A stretch of DNA of 49,932 bases from Thioalkalivibrio sulfidiphilus (GCF_000377945.1 NZ_KB898924.1:72186-122117); one strand, 5' to 3'. Positions 1-8,914 are shown, counted from the stretch's first letter. The notes: generated from the sequence alone by a model not told the origin. Translations and numbers: made by a program.

Positions 1-84
1 GCCCAGATCCTGCAGCAGGCCGGTATCTCGGTGCTGGCCCAGGCCAACGCGGTGCCCCAGAGCGTGCTGGCCCTGCTGCAGTAA
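1..84 (+). CDS. fliC: Flagellin, C-terminal end (partial)
   Basis: The window opens inside a reading frame ending at TAA (82-84). Its 27 residues include ILQQAGISVLAQAN followed by a hydrophobic tail ending LALLQ. This is the classic C-terminal D0 helix of flagellin, which packs in the filament core. flaG, fliD and fliS follow directly, the usual order behind a polar flagellin gene. The start and promoter lie outside the window. Confidence 0.93.
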   Translation, partial: AQILQQAGISVLAQANAVPQSVLALLQ

Positions 85-137
85 GCGACCGGGCCCAGCC
101 TCGACACAGGATGATGGCGCGCCAGGGAAGGCGCGAA

Positions 138-169
138 GGGTGGGTCCGGTTTGCCGGGCCCGCCCTTTT
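138..169 (+). terminator. Rho-independent terminator after flagellin
   Basis: A 12-bp stem (138-149 with 154-165, some G-U pairs) with a 4-base loop is followed by TTTT. It lies 54 bases after the flagellin stop and would isolate the highly expressed filament transcript from flaG. Confidence 0.75.
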
Positions 170-195
170 CCCTGTAATCCGTTGAGGGAATGAAC

Positions 196-609
196 ATGAA
201 GGATATGCTCATCAACCCCATGCCACAGGCCTCCGTGCCTGCCCCGGCACCGGCGAGGAAGCCGGAGGCGGCGGCCCAGGCAGTGGCCCAGGCAGTGGCA
301 GCGGGCGGCAAGACCGAACCGCCCCCGGCAGCGGCGGCCGGCAAGGACCTGCCTGTCCCCTCGGCACCGGAGATGCCCGAACTGGATCTCTCCGGGGTGG
401 TGGAATCGCTCAACGACTATATGCAGTCGGTGAGGCGGGACCTGCGTTTCTCGGTGGATGATTTCAGCGGCAGGACCGTGATCACCGTGCTGGACTCCGA
501 GAGCCAGGAGGTGATCCGCCAGATCCCGCCGGAGTCGGTGCAGGCCCTGGCCGAGTACCTGCGCGACCAGGGTGGCCTCGACAGCTTCGGGGTGGCCGAG
601 AAGGCTTAG
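196..609 (+). CDS. flaG: FlaG family flagellar protein
   Basis: FlaG proteins sit between fliC and fliD in polar flagellar clusters and affect filament length; the exact mechanism is unsettled. The first 60 or so residues are a low-complexity Ala/Pro stretch. The conserved FlaG domain follows, with the motif GRTVITVLDSESQEVIRQIP and a helix ending in LAEYLRDQGG. Two in-frame ATGs exist (190 and 196). The Shine-Dalgarno GAGGG at 184-188 is 1 base from the first and 7 from the second, so 196 is preferred. Length (about 137 aa) is normal. Confidence 0.9.
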   Translation: MKDMLINPMPQASVPAPAPARKPEAAAQAVAQAVAAGGKTEPPPAAAAGKDLPVPSAPEMPELDLSGVVESLNDYMQSVRRDLRFSVDDFSGRTVITVLDSESQEVIRQIPPESVQALAEYLRDQGGLDSFGVAEKA

Positions 610-625
610 TGGCACAGATGTTGTA
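610..625 (+). promoter_or_regulatory. Candidate sigma-54 promoter upstream of fliD
   Basis: TGGCACA-N4-TTGTA resembles the -24/-12 consensus TGGCACG-N4-TTGCW. The -24 half is nearly perfect, while the -12 GC is GT. It lies directly after the flaG stop, about 280 bases before fliD. The setting (FleQ/FleR-type regulators nearby) makes sigma-54 control plausible; the weak -12 half keeps this tentative. Confidence 0.4.
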
Positions 626-697
626 TTCGATGAATAGGAAAGAGGGAATCGGGAGGTGGGCGCCCAGGACCATCTCCCGGTTCCTGTTTCCGTTGTT

Positions 698-773
698 GTA
701 GGAGCGGCGACCGCGCCGCGAACAGCGCAGTATCATCGGGCCATGGTGTTCGGCCCGGGGTCGGGCCTCCTAC
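698..773. repeat. GTAGGAG palindromic repeat, unit A
   Basis: A 76-bp imperfect palindrome that starts GTAGGAGCGGCGAC and ends GGTCGGGCCTCCTAC. A second, nearly identical unit follows at 795-869. An inverted copy lies at 17983-18058, and half copies lie at 2838-2862 and 28568-28592. REP/BIME-like in character; no coding content. Confidence 0.8.
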
Positions 774-794
774 ACGGGGGGTGAGACCTGAGAT

Positions 795-869
795 GTAGGA
801 GCGGCGACTCGCCGCGAACAGCGCAGTATCATCGGGCCACGGCATTCGGCCCGGGGTCGGGCCTCCTAC
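795..869. repeat. GTAGGAG palindromic repeat, unit B
   Basis: Second 75-bp unit in tandem with 698-773; the two differ at only a few positions and share the middle GCGCAGTATCATCGGGCCA. Together they fill most of the 293-bp flaG-fliD gap. Confidence 0.8.
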
Positions 870-902
870 GGGGCTGACCACGCATAGAGAGAGGTATTCA
901 CC

Positions 903-2288
903 ATGGCCATCGGCTCACTCGGTATCGGTTCCGGACTGGATCTGTCGGCACTGGTCAGGCAGTTGGTGACGGCCGAACGTCAGCCGGCGGAAAACCGCCT
1001 GCTGCGGCGCGAGGCGAACCTCCAGGCCCAGCTTTCCGCCTTCGGCACCGTCAAGAGCGGGCTTTCCGGCCTCTCGAGCGCCCTCGACGCGCTCAAGACG
1101 CTGCAGGTCGGGCGCACCGTGTCCTCGTCCGATTCCACTCGCCTCACCGCCACCGTGAGTCAGTCCGCCGATCTGGGCAGCTATTCCATCCAGGTCAATG
1201 CCCTGGCACGCGCCCAGTCCCTGGCCTCGGAGTTCCGTTTCGACAGCGCCGATGCCGAGGTGGGTACCGGCACGCTGACCCTGCAGGTGGGCGACGGCAG
1301 CAGTGTCGACATCGTCATCGACGAGGACAACAACAGCCTGCGTGGCGTGCGTGACGCCATCAACCAGTCCGGCGCCGGTGTCCAGGCCAGCATCGTCAAC
1401 GACGGCACCGGCGCCCGCCTGGTGCTGACTTCCAGCAGCACCGGCGCCTCCAACACCATCAGCGTCACGGTGAGCGATGAGGATGGCGACGATGCCGATC
1501 TGGCCGGTCTGTCCCGCCTGGCCTCGAACAACCTGGAGCAGGTGGTGGCGGCCGCAGATGCCGAGGTGATCATCAACGGGCTGACCGTCACCAGTGCCAG
1601 CAACACCCTGGACAACGCCGTCGAGGGCCTGACCCTGAACCTGCGGGGCACCACCCAGGAGGGTGTGCCCCTGACCGTCACCGTGGGCGAAAACCGCGCC
1701 AGCGTGCGCAATGCGGTCAATGCCTTCATCGAGGCCTACAACGGGGTGGTGGACCAGGTCAGGGAACTCACCAAATACGATCCGGAAACTCAGCGGGGTG
1801 CCGTATTGGTCGGAGATGGCACCTTGCGCAGCATCCGCAGCCGGCTTTCCGAGGGACTGCTGCAGGCCGGCGGCCTGGAGGGCTCGGAGCTGACCAACCT
1901 GGTGAACCTGGGCATCCGCTCCGACCGCAACGGCAAGCTGAGCCTGGATTCATCCGCCCTGGATGCGGCCATGAACCGGGACATGGAAGGCGTGGTGGCT
2001 CTGCTCAATGATGTCTCCGGCGGGCTGAAAGAACGCGTCGAGGGGTTTTCCCAGACCGGGGGCCTGCTGGACAACCGTTCCGAAGGCCTGCGCACCCGCA
2101 TCCGCGACATCGACCGCCAGCGGGAGGTGCTCGAACTGCGGATGGAAAAGTTCGAGGCCCGTCTGGTGCGCCAGTTCAGCGCCATGGACGCCATGGTGGG
2201 GCAGCTTCAGAACACCAGCCGCTACCTGGACCAGCAGCTGGGTGCCCTGAACGCCATGCTCAATCAGAGCAGGACCAGGAACAGGTAA
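903..2288 (+). CDS. fliD: Flagellar filament cap protein FliD
   Basis: FliD forms the pentameric cap at the filament tip that guides flagellin folding. The N-terminus IGSGLDLSALVRQLVTAERQ is the diagnostic FliD start, and the C-terminal part (about residues 370-455) is a helix-rich coiled-coil with MDAMVGQLQNTSRYLDQQL. Length 461 aa is normal. SD-like GAGAGAGG lies upstream of ATG 903. It is followed by fliS, its usual neighbour. Confidence 0.97.
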   Translation: MAIGSLGIGSGLDLSALVRQLVTAERQPAENRLLRREANLQAQLSAFGTVKSGLSGLSSALDALKTLQVGRTVSSSDSTRLTATVSQSADLGSYSIQVNALARAQSLASEFRFDSADAEVGTGTLTLQVGDGSSVDIVIDEDNNSLRGVRDAINQSGAGVQASIVNDGTGARLVLTSSSTGASNTISVTVSDEDGDDADLAGLSRLASNNLEQVVAAADAEVIINGLTVTSASNTLDNAVEGLTLNLRGTTQEGVPLTVTVGENRASVRNAVNAFIEAYNGVVDQVRELTKYDPETQRGAVLVGDGTLRSIRSRLSEGLLQAGGLEGSELTNLVNLGIRSDRNGKLSLDSSALDAAMNRDMEGVVALLNDVSGGLKERVEGFSQTGGLLDNRSEGLRTRIRDIDRQREVLELRMEKFEARLVRQFSAMDAMVGQLQNTSRYLDQQLGALNAMLNQSRTRNR

Positions 2289-2299
2289 AGGTCAAGGAG

Positions 2300-2376
2300 G
2301 TGCTTTGTGCTTGGTAATTGGTACTTTGACAAAGCACAAAGCACCAAGCACCAAGCACAAAGCACAAAGCACAAAA
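2300..2376. repeat. Period-7 array folding back on itself
   Basis: Eleven consecutive heptamers with strict period 7: GTGCTTT, GTGCTTG, GTAATTG, GTACTTT, GACAAAG, CACAAAG, CACCAAG, CACCAAG, CACAAAG, CACAAAG, CACAAAA. The first arm is complementary to the second, so the array forms a long hairpin between fliD and fliS. A related CACAAAG array precedes fliK (14678-14705). Confidence 0.85.
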
Positions 2377-2398
2377 CCACATCACACGAGGTTCCGCC

Positions 2399-2812
2399 AT
2401 GTACCAGACCGGCATCCACCAGGCACTGAACCAGTACCGCGACGGCGCCCTGGCCGAAGTCAACGAGGCCAATCCCCACCGGCTCATCCAGATGCTGTTC
2501 GACGGTGCCCTGGAGCGCATCGCCACCGCCAAGGGGGCCATGCAGCAGGGCAACGTGGCGGTGAAGGGCGAGCGCATCAGCAAGGCCATCGGCATCATCG
2601 ATGGTCTGCGCGCCCACCTGGACATGGAGAAGGGTGGCGAGGTGGCTGCAAACCTGGACGCCCTGTACGAATACATGGGCCGGCGTCTGACCGAGGCCAA
2701 CCTGCGCAACGACCCGGCCATGCTGGACGAGGTGGCCAATCTGTTGCGGGAAGTGAAGGCCGGTTGGGACGCCATCCCCGCCCAGCAGGCCGCCGAAGGC
2801 GAACGTGGCTGA
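2399..2812 (+). CDS. fliS: Flagellin export chaperone FliS
   Basis: FliS binds flagellin's C-terminal disordered region in the cytoplasm and delivers it to the export gate. The start MYQTGIHQALNQYR and the segment HRLIQMLFDGALERI are typical, with a four-helix-bundle pattern and a full length of 137 aa. Its position directly after fliD is standard. Confidence 0.96.
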   Translation: MYQTGIHQALNQYRDGALAEVNEANPHRLIQMLFDGALERIATAKGAMQQGNVAVKGERISKAIGIIDGLRAHLDMEKGGEVAANLDALYEYMGRRLTEANLRNDPAMLDEVANLLREVKAGWDAIPAQQAAEGERG

Positions 2813-2837
2813 CAAGCCAGACCCGTCCTCTCCTCCC

Positions 2838-2862
2838 GTAGGAGGCACGACCCCGGGCCGAA
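2838..2862. repeat. Half copy of the GTAGGAG/CCCGGGCCGAA repeat
   Basis: One arm of the family seen complete at 698-869 and 17983-18058 (GTAGGAGGCACGACCCCGGG, then CCGAA). The partner arm is missing. Confidence 0.65.
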
Positions 2863-2893
2863 TGGAGGTTGCATCCCCTATCGCTGTCCTGAC

Positions 2894-2970
2894 CCGTAGG
2901 ATGGGCAAAGCGCAGCGTGCCCATCGAACCGAGTCCGGCATGGGCACGCTGCGCTTTGCCCATCCTACGG
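2894..2970. repeat. Long near-perfect inverted repeat
   Basis: Two 32-bp arms (2894-2925 and 2939-2970) match at 31 positions around a 13-base loop. Each arm carries GTAGGATGGGCAAAGCGCAG. It lies in the fliS-fliT gap and would form a very stable hairpin in RNA, possibly attenuating or stabilising the transcript. Confidence 0.85.
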
Positions 2971-2986
2971 TGTTTTGAGATCGATC

Positions 2987-3352
2987 ATGGAAGACGGGGA
3001 ACGGATAGCGAAAGAATCCCAGCTCGGCGACGGCACTGCGCCTACGGGGGACCTGCACGAAGGGCTTGCCCTGGCCATGGCCCACGTGGAGGCGGCGCTG
3101 GCCCATGCCCGCGCGGGCGAATGGGAAGCCGCCGGCGAACGGGACCGACAGTGCCGCGCCCAGGTGGAAGCCCTGGTGGACAATGCCGGGAATCTCGACC
3201 CTGAACCGCTGGCCGACGGTCTCTCCACCATCCGCGAACGCTACCGTGATCTGCTCACCCTGGCCGAGACCGAACGGGACCGGCTGGCCAACGACGTGCG
3301 CCAGTCGGTGAAGGGCAGGGTGGGGACGCGGGCGTATGAGGAGAATCGGTAG
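2987..3352 (+). CDS. FliT-like flagellar protein
   Basis: A 121-residue, almost wholly helical, charged protein. It sits directly behind fliS, where the FliD chaperone FliT is normally encoded. Sequence conservation in FliT is low, so the call rests on position, size and helical pattern (AHVEAALAHARAGEWEAAGE, then RERYRDLL). ATG 2987 is chosen over an upstream TTG at 2975. Confidence 0.6.
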   Translation: MEDGERIAKESQLGDGTAPTGDLHEGLALAMAHVEAALAHARAGEWEAAGERDRQCRAQVEALVDNAGNLDPEPLADGLSTIRERYRDLLTLAETERDRLANDVRQSVKGRVGTRAYEENR

Positions 3353-3465
3353 TTGACTGGTTTGTCCGTTGTCAGTGGTCCGTAGTCAGTTGTTCAAAAC
3401 CTTGAAATACGCATCGCTGGCTACACGATCCTGACAACTGACATCAATTACTCCAGCCTGTCATT
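3353..3465. repeat. Degenerate period-7 repeat region
   Basis: GTTGTCAGTGGTCCGTAGTC and, 40 bases later, GACAACTGACATCAATTAC are degenerate heptamer runs in opposite orientation. A matching run (CCACTGACCACTGACAATC) lies at 5584-5602. No gene seen here. Confidence 0.5.
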
Positions 3466-3468
3466 CGG

Positions 3469-3594
3469 TCATGACTCTTTGCCCCAAGGCTTATCGTCCT
3501 GCCCAGTGACATCTCTGCTGCCGTGCATGACGGCGAGGATCAGAACACGGTCCTTGTCCAGCCGATACATCACTCGATATTCAGGTAGCGCTTC
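3469..3594 (-). pseudogene. RelE/ParE-type toxin, C-terminal remnant
   Basis: On the minus strand a frame ending at TGA (3469-3471) reads EYRVMYRLDKDRVLILAVMH then GSRDV. This is the conserved last strand pair of RelE/ParE toxins (pattern YRVxYR...ILAVxHGRR). The N-terminal half of the toxin is absent, because the preceding antitoxin frame runs into it. It is downstream of its presumed antitoxin (3570-4079), as in a normal operon, so this is a deletion remnant and not an active toxin. Confidence 0.65.
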
Positions 3595-4079
3595 TCCATG
3601 TCCTCCTGCAAGGTCAGTTCGCCTCGTTCTGCCGCTTCCAGCGAGCGGGCAAGTTTCTGTCGTACGTAGAGGGCGTGCATCGCGTCGTCGAGGGTGGCCT
3701 GCTCTGGCAGGTGATCTGCCACATCGTGGACGATATCTTTTACGGTCTGCATGAGCTGTCTCTTGATGCTTAGATCGGTTTGACTATATAACGGCACGGC
3801 CTCTTTTAACACACGATCACGAAATCTCGGCCGCATACCTCCTTCGCTGACCACATCCACATCGCAGCCGAGCAGATCCTTGAGATCCATCAGCAGACCA
3901 CCGTGGTCCAAGAGGCTGCGATTCTGATCAAAACGCACAAGGAAATCCACGTCGCTCTGTGGCCCTGAATCACCTCGAGCGACGGAGCCGAAAATCCGCA
4001 CATCACGGGCTCCCCATTGCTTCGCTAACCGGAGAATGTCTTCCCGCTGTGCTCTCAGTTTTTCAATCGTGATGGTCAT
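3570..4079 (-). CDS. MNT-type nucleotidyltransferase fused to a toxin-antitoxin antitoxin
   Basis: Residues 1-98 form a minimal nucleotidyltransferase domain (MntA-like) with GSVARGDSGPQSDVDFLV, carrying the GS and D-x-D catalytic signature. MntA proteins normally pair with a HEPN toxin. Here the frame instead runs on, through SQTDLSIKRQL, into a 60-residue antitoxin-like segment starting MQTVKDIVHDVADHLPEQAT. That internal ATG (3752) could be a separate start. The last residues (EKRYLNIE) are read from the toxin remnant in another frame, so the 169-aa frame looks like a junction product of at least two decayed modules. The MNT part is confident; a working fusion is doubtful. Confidence 0.7.
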   Translation of the reverse strand: MTITIEKLRAQREDILRLAKQWGARDVRIFGSVARGDSGPQSDVDFLVRFDQNRSLLDHGGLLMDLKDLLGCDVDVVSEGGMRPRFRDRVLKEAVPLYSQTDLSIKRQLMQTVKDIVHDVADHLPEQATLDDAMHALYVRQKLARSLEAAERGELTLQEDMEKRYLNIE

Positions 4080-4255
4080 TCAAAAGTAATCCGGCGTTTT
4101 GACAGTCAGGATCTATTTCACCTGATAAATCAATTGGGTGGTTGGTTATCCGCTTCTCGCTTTTTGTGCTATCTCGCATTCCAATTTCAAGCCTTAGCTC
4201 TCGTGAAATGGATGATCAGTTGGGAGCGCGTTCAGGTCAGGGTCTTCCGGTTGTA

Positions 4256-4468
4256 TTAGGCTGAGGGCTCAAATGGACCACGGTATTCAACAATGCTTCC
4301 ACGCAAGCGCTCCAGCGGACATCGCCGATCCTTGCGGAAGCGGCGAAGTTCGACAGTGGGCCGTCCGTTATCGGTAACGACAACTGTCTCGCCTGTGGCT
4401 TCGACATGGCGCAGGTATTCGAGTGCCTTGGCCTGGAATTCGTATCTGGAGACTCGGGTTGGTGCCAT
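4256..4468 (-). CDS. Phd/YefM family antitoxin, orphan
   Basis: The 70-residue product MAPTRVSRYEFQAKALEYLR... followed by VEATGETVVVTDNGRPTVEL has the Phd/YefM pattern of N-terminal DNA-binding fold and C-terminal toxin-binding tail. ATG 4468 is preceded by GAAGG at 7 bases. No PIN or Doc toxin follows in the next 170 bases on that strand, so the antitoxin stands alone. Confidence 0.75.
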   Translation of the reverse strand: MAPTRVSRYEFQAKALEYLRHVEATGETVVVTDNGRPTVELRRFRKDRRCPLERLRGSIVEYRGPFEPSA

Positions 4469-4538
4469 GCTTGATACCTTCAAAGTGTCCGGCTTGCAAA
4501 CTCCACAATGACTATAGGATGTGGCCATGAGGCGGACA

Positions 4539-4585
4539 ATAGAAATAGAAATAGAAATGGAAATGGGGTCGGTGACATTTTTCAT
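4539..4585. repeat. AAATAG short tandem repeat and GGGGTCGGTGAC half repeat
   Basis: Four near copies of AAATAG/AAATGG are followed by GGGGTCGGTGACATTTTTC. The latter matches one arm of the inverted repeat at 34288-34331. Confidence 0.55.
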
Positions 4586-4587
4586 TC

Positions 4588-4740
4588 GCATAGGGCGGCC
4601 CATGGCCGCCATCAGCCCTTGGATCTGACACAATGGAGGCGGCGGGCATGGCCCGCCCTATGGTGGGGCGATGTGGGAGGTTGGCGGGCATGGCCCGCCC
4701 TATGATCCTGCAATGGCTGGGAGGCGGGCACGGCCCGCGC
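4588..4740. repeat. Tandem GGGCATGGCCC palindromes
   Basis: Four palindromic units of the type GGCGGGCATGGCCCGCCCTA, spaced 40-50 bases apart, precede the PilZ gene. They read as repeated hairpins and contain no credible gene. Confidence 0.75.
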
Positions 4741-4759
4741 AACGACGGACGAGCGACGC

Positions 4760-5224
4760 ATGACAACGGACAACCCCCTGAATGAAGGCCTGGTCCACGA
4801 GGACGATCTGCCCCTGGCCTGGACCGAGGTGGAGGCCTTGCCCTCGGAGCAGCGTCTGGCGGCGATCAACGTGACCAACGAGGCCCTGATCCGGGCCTGC
4901 GAGGGGCTGGAGGAGTCCCACCGGCCTTCGGAGGAGTCTCCGGAACTGGCCCACGAACTGGCGCGGGTCGAGGCCAAGCTGAACCTGGTGCTGGAGCTGC
5001 TGGGCGACTGGCTGCGTGTCCAGGGCGGGCAGCCGGAATCCCGCCGGGTGCGCTTCAATGCCCAGGGCCTGGAGTGGTGGGCGGATCAGGGGCCGGACCC
5101 GGGCGGGCTGGTGCGCGTGGAACTGCATGTCTGTCCGTCCTTTCCCAGGGCGATGACCCTGTTCGGGCGGGTGGTGGCGCGCGAGGAAGGTGCGGACGGG
5201 GTGCGCACGGTGCTGGCCTTCTAG
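4760..5224 (+). CDS. PilZ-like domain protein ended early by an amber codon
   Basis: A 154-aa product: a helical N-terminal region (about 1-85) followed by a PilZ-like beta domain starting ESRRVRFNAQGLEWWAD, with an Arg-rich motif but a degenerate DxSxxG. PilZ domains bind cyclic di-GMP, and the place next to fleQ suggests flagellar control. The frame stops at TAG 5222-5224 within VRTVLAF-stop. It then continues in the same frame for 29 sensible codons to TAA 5314 (see next entry), which restores a normal 184-residue family length. Confidence 0.75.
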   Translation: MTTDNPLNEGLVHEDDLPLAWTEVEALPSEQRLAAINVTNEALIRACEGLEESHRPSEESPELAHELARVEAKLNLVLELLGDWLRVQGGQPESRRVRFNAQGLEWWADQGPDPGGLVRVELHVCPSFPRAMTLFGRVVAREEGADGVRTVLAF

Positions 5225-5314
5225 GGGCTGTCCGAGGCGGTGCGGGACGGGCTGGAGCGCATGATCTTCCGCCGCCACCGCCGCGAGGTGGCGCAGCGGC
5301 GCGGCAAGGCGTAA
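5225..5314 (+). pseudogene. In-frame continuation of the PilZ gene past the amber codon
   Basis: After TAG at 5222 the same frame reads GLSEAVRDGLERMIFRRHRR, then EVAQRRGKA and TAA. This is a typical amphipathic PilZ C-terminal helix. A single G-to-T change (GAG to TAG) explains it. It is either a real nonsense mutation, readthrough or a sequencing error. Confidence 0.7.
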
Positions 5315-5325
5315 AGGCCTTGTTC

Positions 5326-5506
5326 TCTCGCAGAGGCGCGGAGGCGCGGGGAAAATCAAAGACAATATTTCTCGCAAAGACGCGAAGCCGCAAAGGAAAA
5401 GCTTTTTTGAGTTTCAGCTTATTCAATGCCTTTCTTGGCGTCTTCGCGTCTTCGCGAGAGACCATGCTTTTGACTTCCCCCGCGTCTCTGCGCCTCCGCG
5501 TGAGAA
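5326..5506. repeat. Period-8 CGCGAAGA-type composite repeat, copy 1
   Basis: Degenerate octamers (GCAAAGAC, GCGAAGCC, GCAAAGGA) face the inverse set TCTTCGCG, TCTTCGCG around a short centre with CTTATTCAATGCCTTTCTTGG. A nearly identical copy of the whole 180-bp unit lies at 30088-30267, and related ones at 34931, 40173 and 46831. Confidence 0.85.
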
Positions 5507-5732
5507 TGGGTGTTACGGTTTTGATGTCCGAAACGCCTTCCCCGTGTCCCCGTGGCTCCGTGAGAGGATGAGTATTGGCTTGGACCACTGACCACTGACA
5601 ATCGACCACTCACCATCCACGCCTTGCCCCGGGCTTCGCAAACCACCTAACATAGCGCCGTATTCCTCTTAACCCTCCGGTATTCATGATTCGAATGGCC
5701 TTGGTGCGACGTCGTCTCCCGGGAGTGCTTGC
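5507..5732. other. fleQ upstream region
   Basis: Contains CCCGTGTCCCCGTGGCTCCG (a period-8 repeat piece) and a period-7 run at 5584-5620. No gene is seen. I found no convincing -35/-10 or -24/-12 pair, though the fleQ promoter must lie here or within the repeat. Confidence 0.4.
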
Positions 5733-7205
<1,473 letters not shown>

Positions 7206-7259
7206 CTTCCCGTTGCGGGCCTTTTCTTAGCCCACTGATAATTCAACAAAAAATACTCC

Positions 7260-7275
7260 TGGCATCATTCCTGCT
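7260..7275 (+). promoter_or_regulatory. Candidate sigma-54 promoter of fleR
   Basis: TGGCATCATTCCTGCT: TGGCA at -24 and TGCT at -12, with exactly 10 bases between the GG and GC. It lies 97 bases before fleR and 55 after fleQ. This matches the known hierarchy in which FleQ drives the second activator through sigma-54. Confidence 0.6.
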
Positions 7276-7371
7276 TTGCATGGGCTGAGGCGGCCGGTGC
7301 GTCGGCGCACCGTCACCGCCACGGTTTCAAGAACCCCTGCAAGGGAGTCCAGTGATGCGAGGAGTGTCCCG

Positions 7372-8739
7372 ATGACCCAGTCCCTGACCGTGCTGCTCGT
7401 GGAAGAGGATGCGGGTCTGCGTGCCCAGGTCCGCGAACACCTGCTGGCGGATCGTTGTCGCGTGCTCGAGGCGGATCACGGCGATGCCGCCCTGGATCTG
7501 CTGGGCCGGGAACCGGTCAGTATCGTGTTCGCCAGCCGCGAGACCCGACCCATGGACGGCCTGTCCCTGCTGCGCCGCCTGCGCCGGGAACAGCCGGACC
7601 TGCCGGTGGTGCTGACCAGCGGCGACGGCAGCATCCACACCGCGGTGACCGCCATGCGCGAGGGGGCCACGGATTTCCTGGTGAAGCCCTTCCGGGTGGG
7701 CGCCGTGTCCGAGCGGGTACGCCAGCTCACCGTGCGCACCCCCACCGACGGCATGGTGCTGGAAGACCCCCGCAGCCGCGAACTGCTGGACCTGGCCGCC
7801 CGGGTGGCCGGTTCCGAGGTCACCGTGATGCTCAACGGTGAATCCGGGGTGGGCAAGGAGGTCTTCGCCCGCTACCTGCACAACCATTCTTCCCGGGCCG
7901 CCGGTCCCTTCGTGGCGGTCAACTGCGCCGCCATCCCCGAGAACATGCTGGAGGCCCTCTTGTTCGGTTATGAGCGCGGCGCCTTCACCGGCGCCCACGA
8001 GTCGCGCCCGGGCAAGTTCGAGCAGGCCCAGGGCGGTACGCTGCTGCTGGACGAGATCACCGAGATGGACATGGGCCTGCAGGCCAAGCTGCTGCGCGTG
8101 CTGCAGGAACGGGAAGTGGAGCGCCTGGGCGCCCGCAAGACCCTCAAGCTGGACGTGCGCGTCATCGCCACCTCCAACCGGGACTTGCGCGAGGCGGTCG
8201 CCGCGGGCCGCTTCCGCGAGGACCTGTTCTATCGCCTGAGCGTGTTCCCGCTGCTGATCCCGCCCCTGCGAGAGCGCCCCGGCGACATCCTGCCCCTGGC
8301 CCGTGCCTTCCTGGAACGCCATGGCCGGGGCATTGATACCGCCGATCTGGCCCCCTGCGCGGCGAACCGCCTGATGAACCACGGCTGGCCCGGCAACGTG
8401 CGCGAGCTGGACAACGTGATCCAGCGCGCGCTGATCCTGCGCCGCGGCCGCCAGATCGACGCGGCCTGCATCCGTTTCGAGCATGTTTCTCCGGGCGCCG
8501 TGGAGCCCCGGGTGAACGCCGGCGTCGAATCCCTGGCACCGCCCCAGGCCGTGAACGGGCAGCGCGCCGCCCGGGCCCTGGACGCCAGCCTGCGTTCCCG
8601 CGAGGAGCAGCTGATCCTGGACGCCCTGCGCTGCGAACAGGGCAGCCGCAAGGAGGCCGCCGCACGGCTGGGGATCAGCCCGCGGACGTTGCGGTACAAG
8701 CTGGCGCGGCTTCGTGAAGCGGGTGTAGCCATTCCCTGA
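7372..8739 (+). CDS. fleR: FleR/FlrC-type sigma-54 activator with degenerate receiver
   Basis: Class III flagellar activator of 455 aa. The N-terminal receiver (about 5-118) keeps the acidic EED (11-13), the Thr (VLTSG) and the Lys (FLVKPF). Where the phospho-acceptor Asp is expected it has Ser55 ([12 protein letters not shown] in place of a VxSDVxMPxMDG pattern). The AAA+ domain is intact: GESGVGKE (156-163), GAFTGA (203-208), [13 protein letters not shown] Fis-type HTH closes the protein ([19 protein letters not shown]). ATG 7372 is chosen because GAGGAG lies 7 bases upstream; an earlier ATG at 7276 adds 32 non-conserved residues. No fleS kinase gene accompanies it. Confidence 0.93.
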   Translation: MTQSLTVLLVEEDAGLRAQVREHLLADRCRVLEADHGDAALDLLGREPVSIVFASRETRPMDGLSLLRRLRREQPDLPVVLTSGDGSIHTAVTAMREGATDFLVKPFRVGAVSERVRQLTVRTPTDGMVLEDPRSRELLDLAARVAGSEVTVMLNGESGVGKEVFARYLHNHSSRAAGPFVAVNCAAIPENMLEALLFGYERGAFTGAHESRPGKFEQAQGGTLLLDEITEMDMGLQAKLLRVLQEREVERLGARKTLKLDVRVIATSNRDLREAVAAGRFREDLFYRLSVFPLLIPPLRERPGDILPLARAFLERHGRGIDTADLAPCAANRLMNHGWPGNVRELDNVIQRALILRRGRQIDAACIRFEHVSPGAVEPRVNAGVESLAPPQAVNGQRAARALDASLRSREEQLILDALRCEQGSRKEAAARLGISPRTLRYKLARLREAGVAIP

Positions 8740-8767
8740 GTTTGGCTTGCGTCTGCGCGGGCTGACA

Positions 8768-8914
8768 GTGGCAAGTGGCTAGTGGCTAGTGGCAAGGAAA
8801 CAGAAAAGATGTCTGATTCGAGGAGGTTCAAGATGCAGAGCACATGGTTGAATTCACCCGGCAGCGCGCCAGCGCAAGGTCTTCTCTTGCCACTAGCCAC
8901 TAGCCACTTGCCAC
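8768..8914. repeat. Perfect 29-bp inverted repeat made of heptamers
   Basis: Arms 8768-8796 and 8886-8914 are exact reverse complements, each built from GTGGCAA, GTGGCTA, GTGGCTA, GTGGCAAG with period 7. They enclose 89 bp between fleR and fliE. Confidence 0.9.

Noticed and set aside
2300-2376. Considered as a CRISPR array
   Set aside because: The unit is 7 bp with no spacers, and no cas genes are present in the window.
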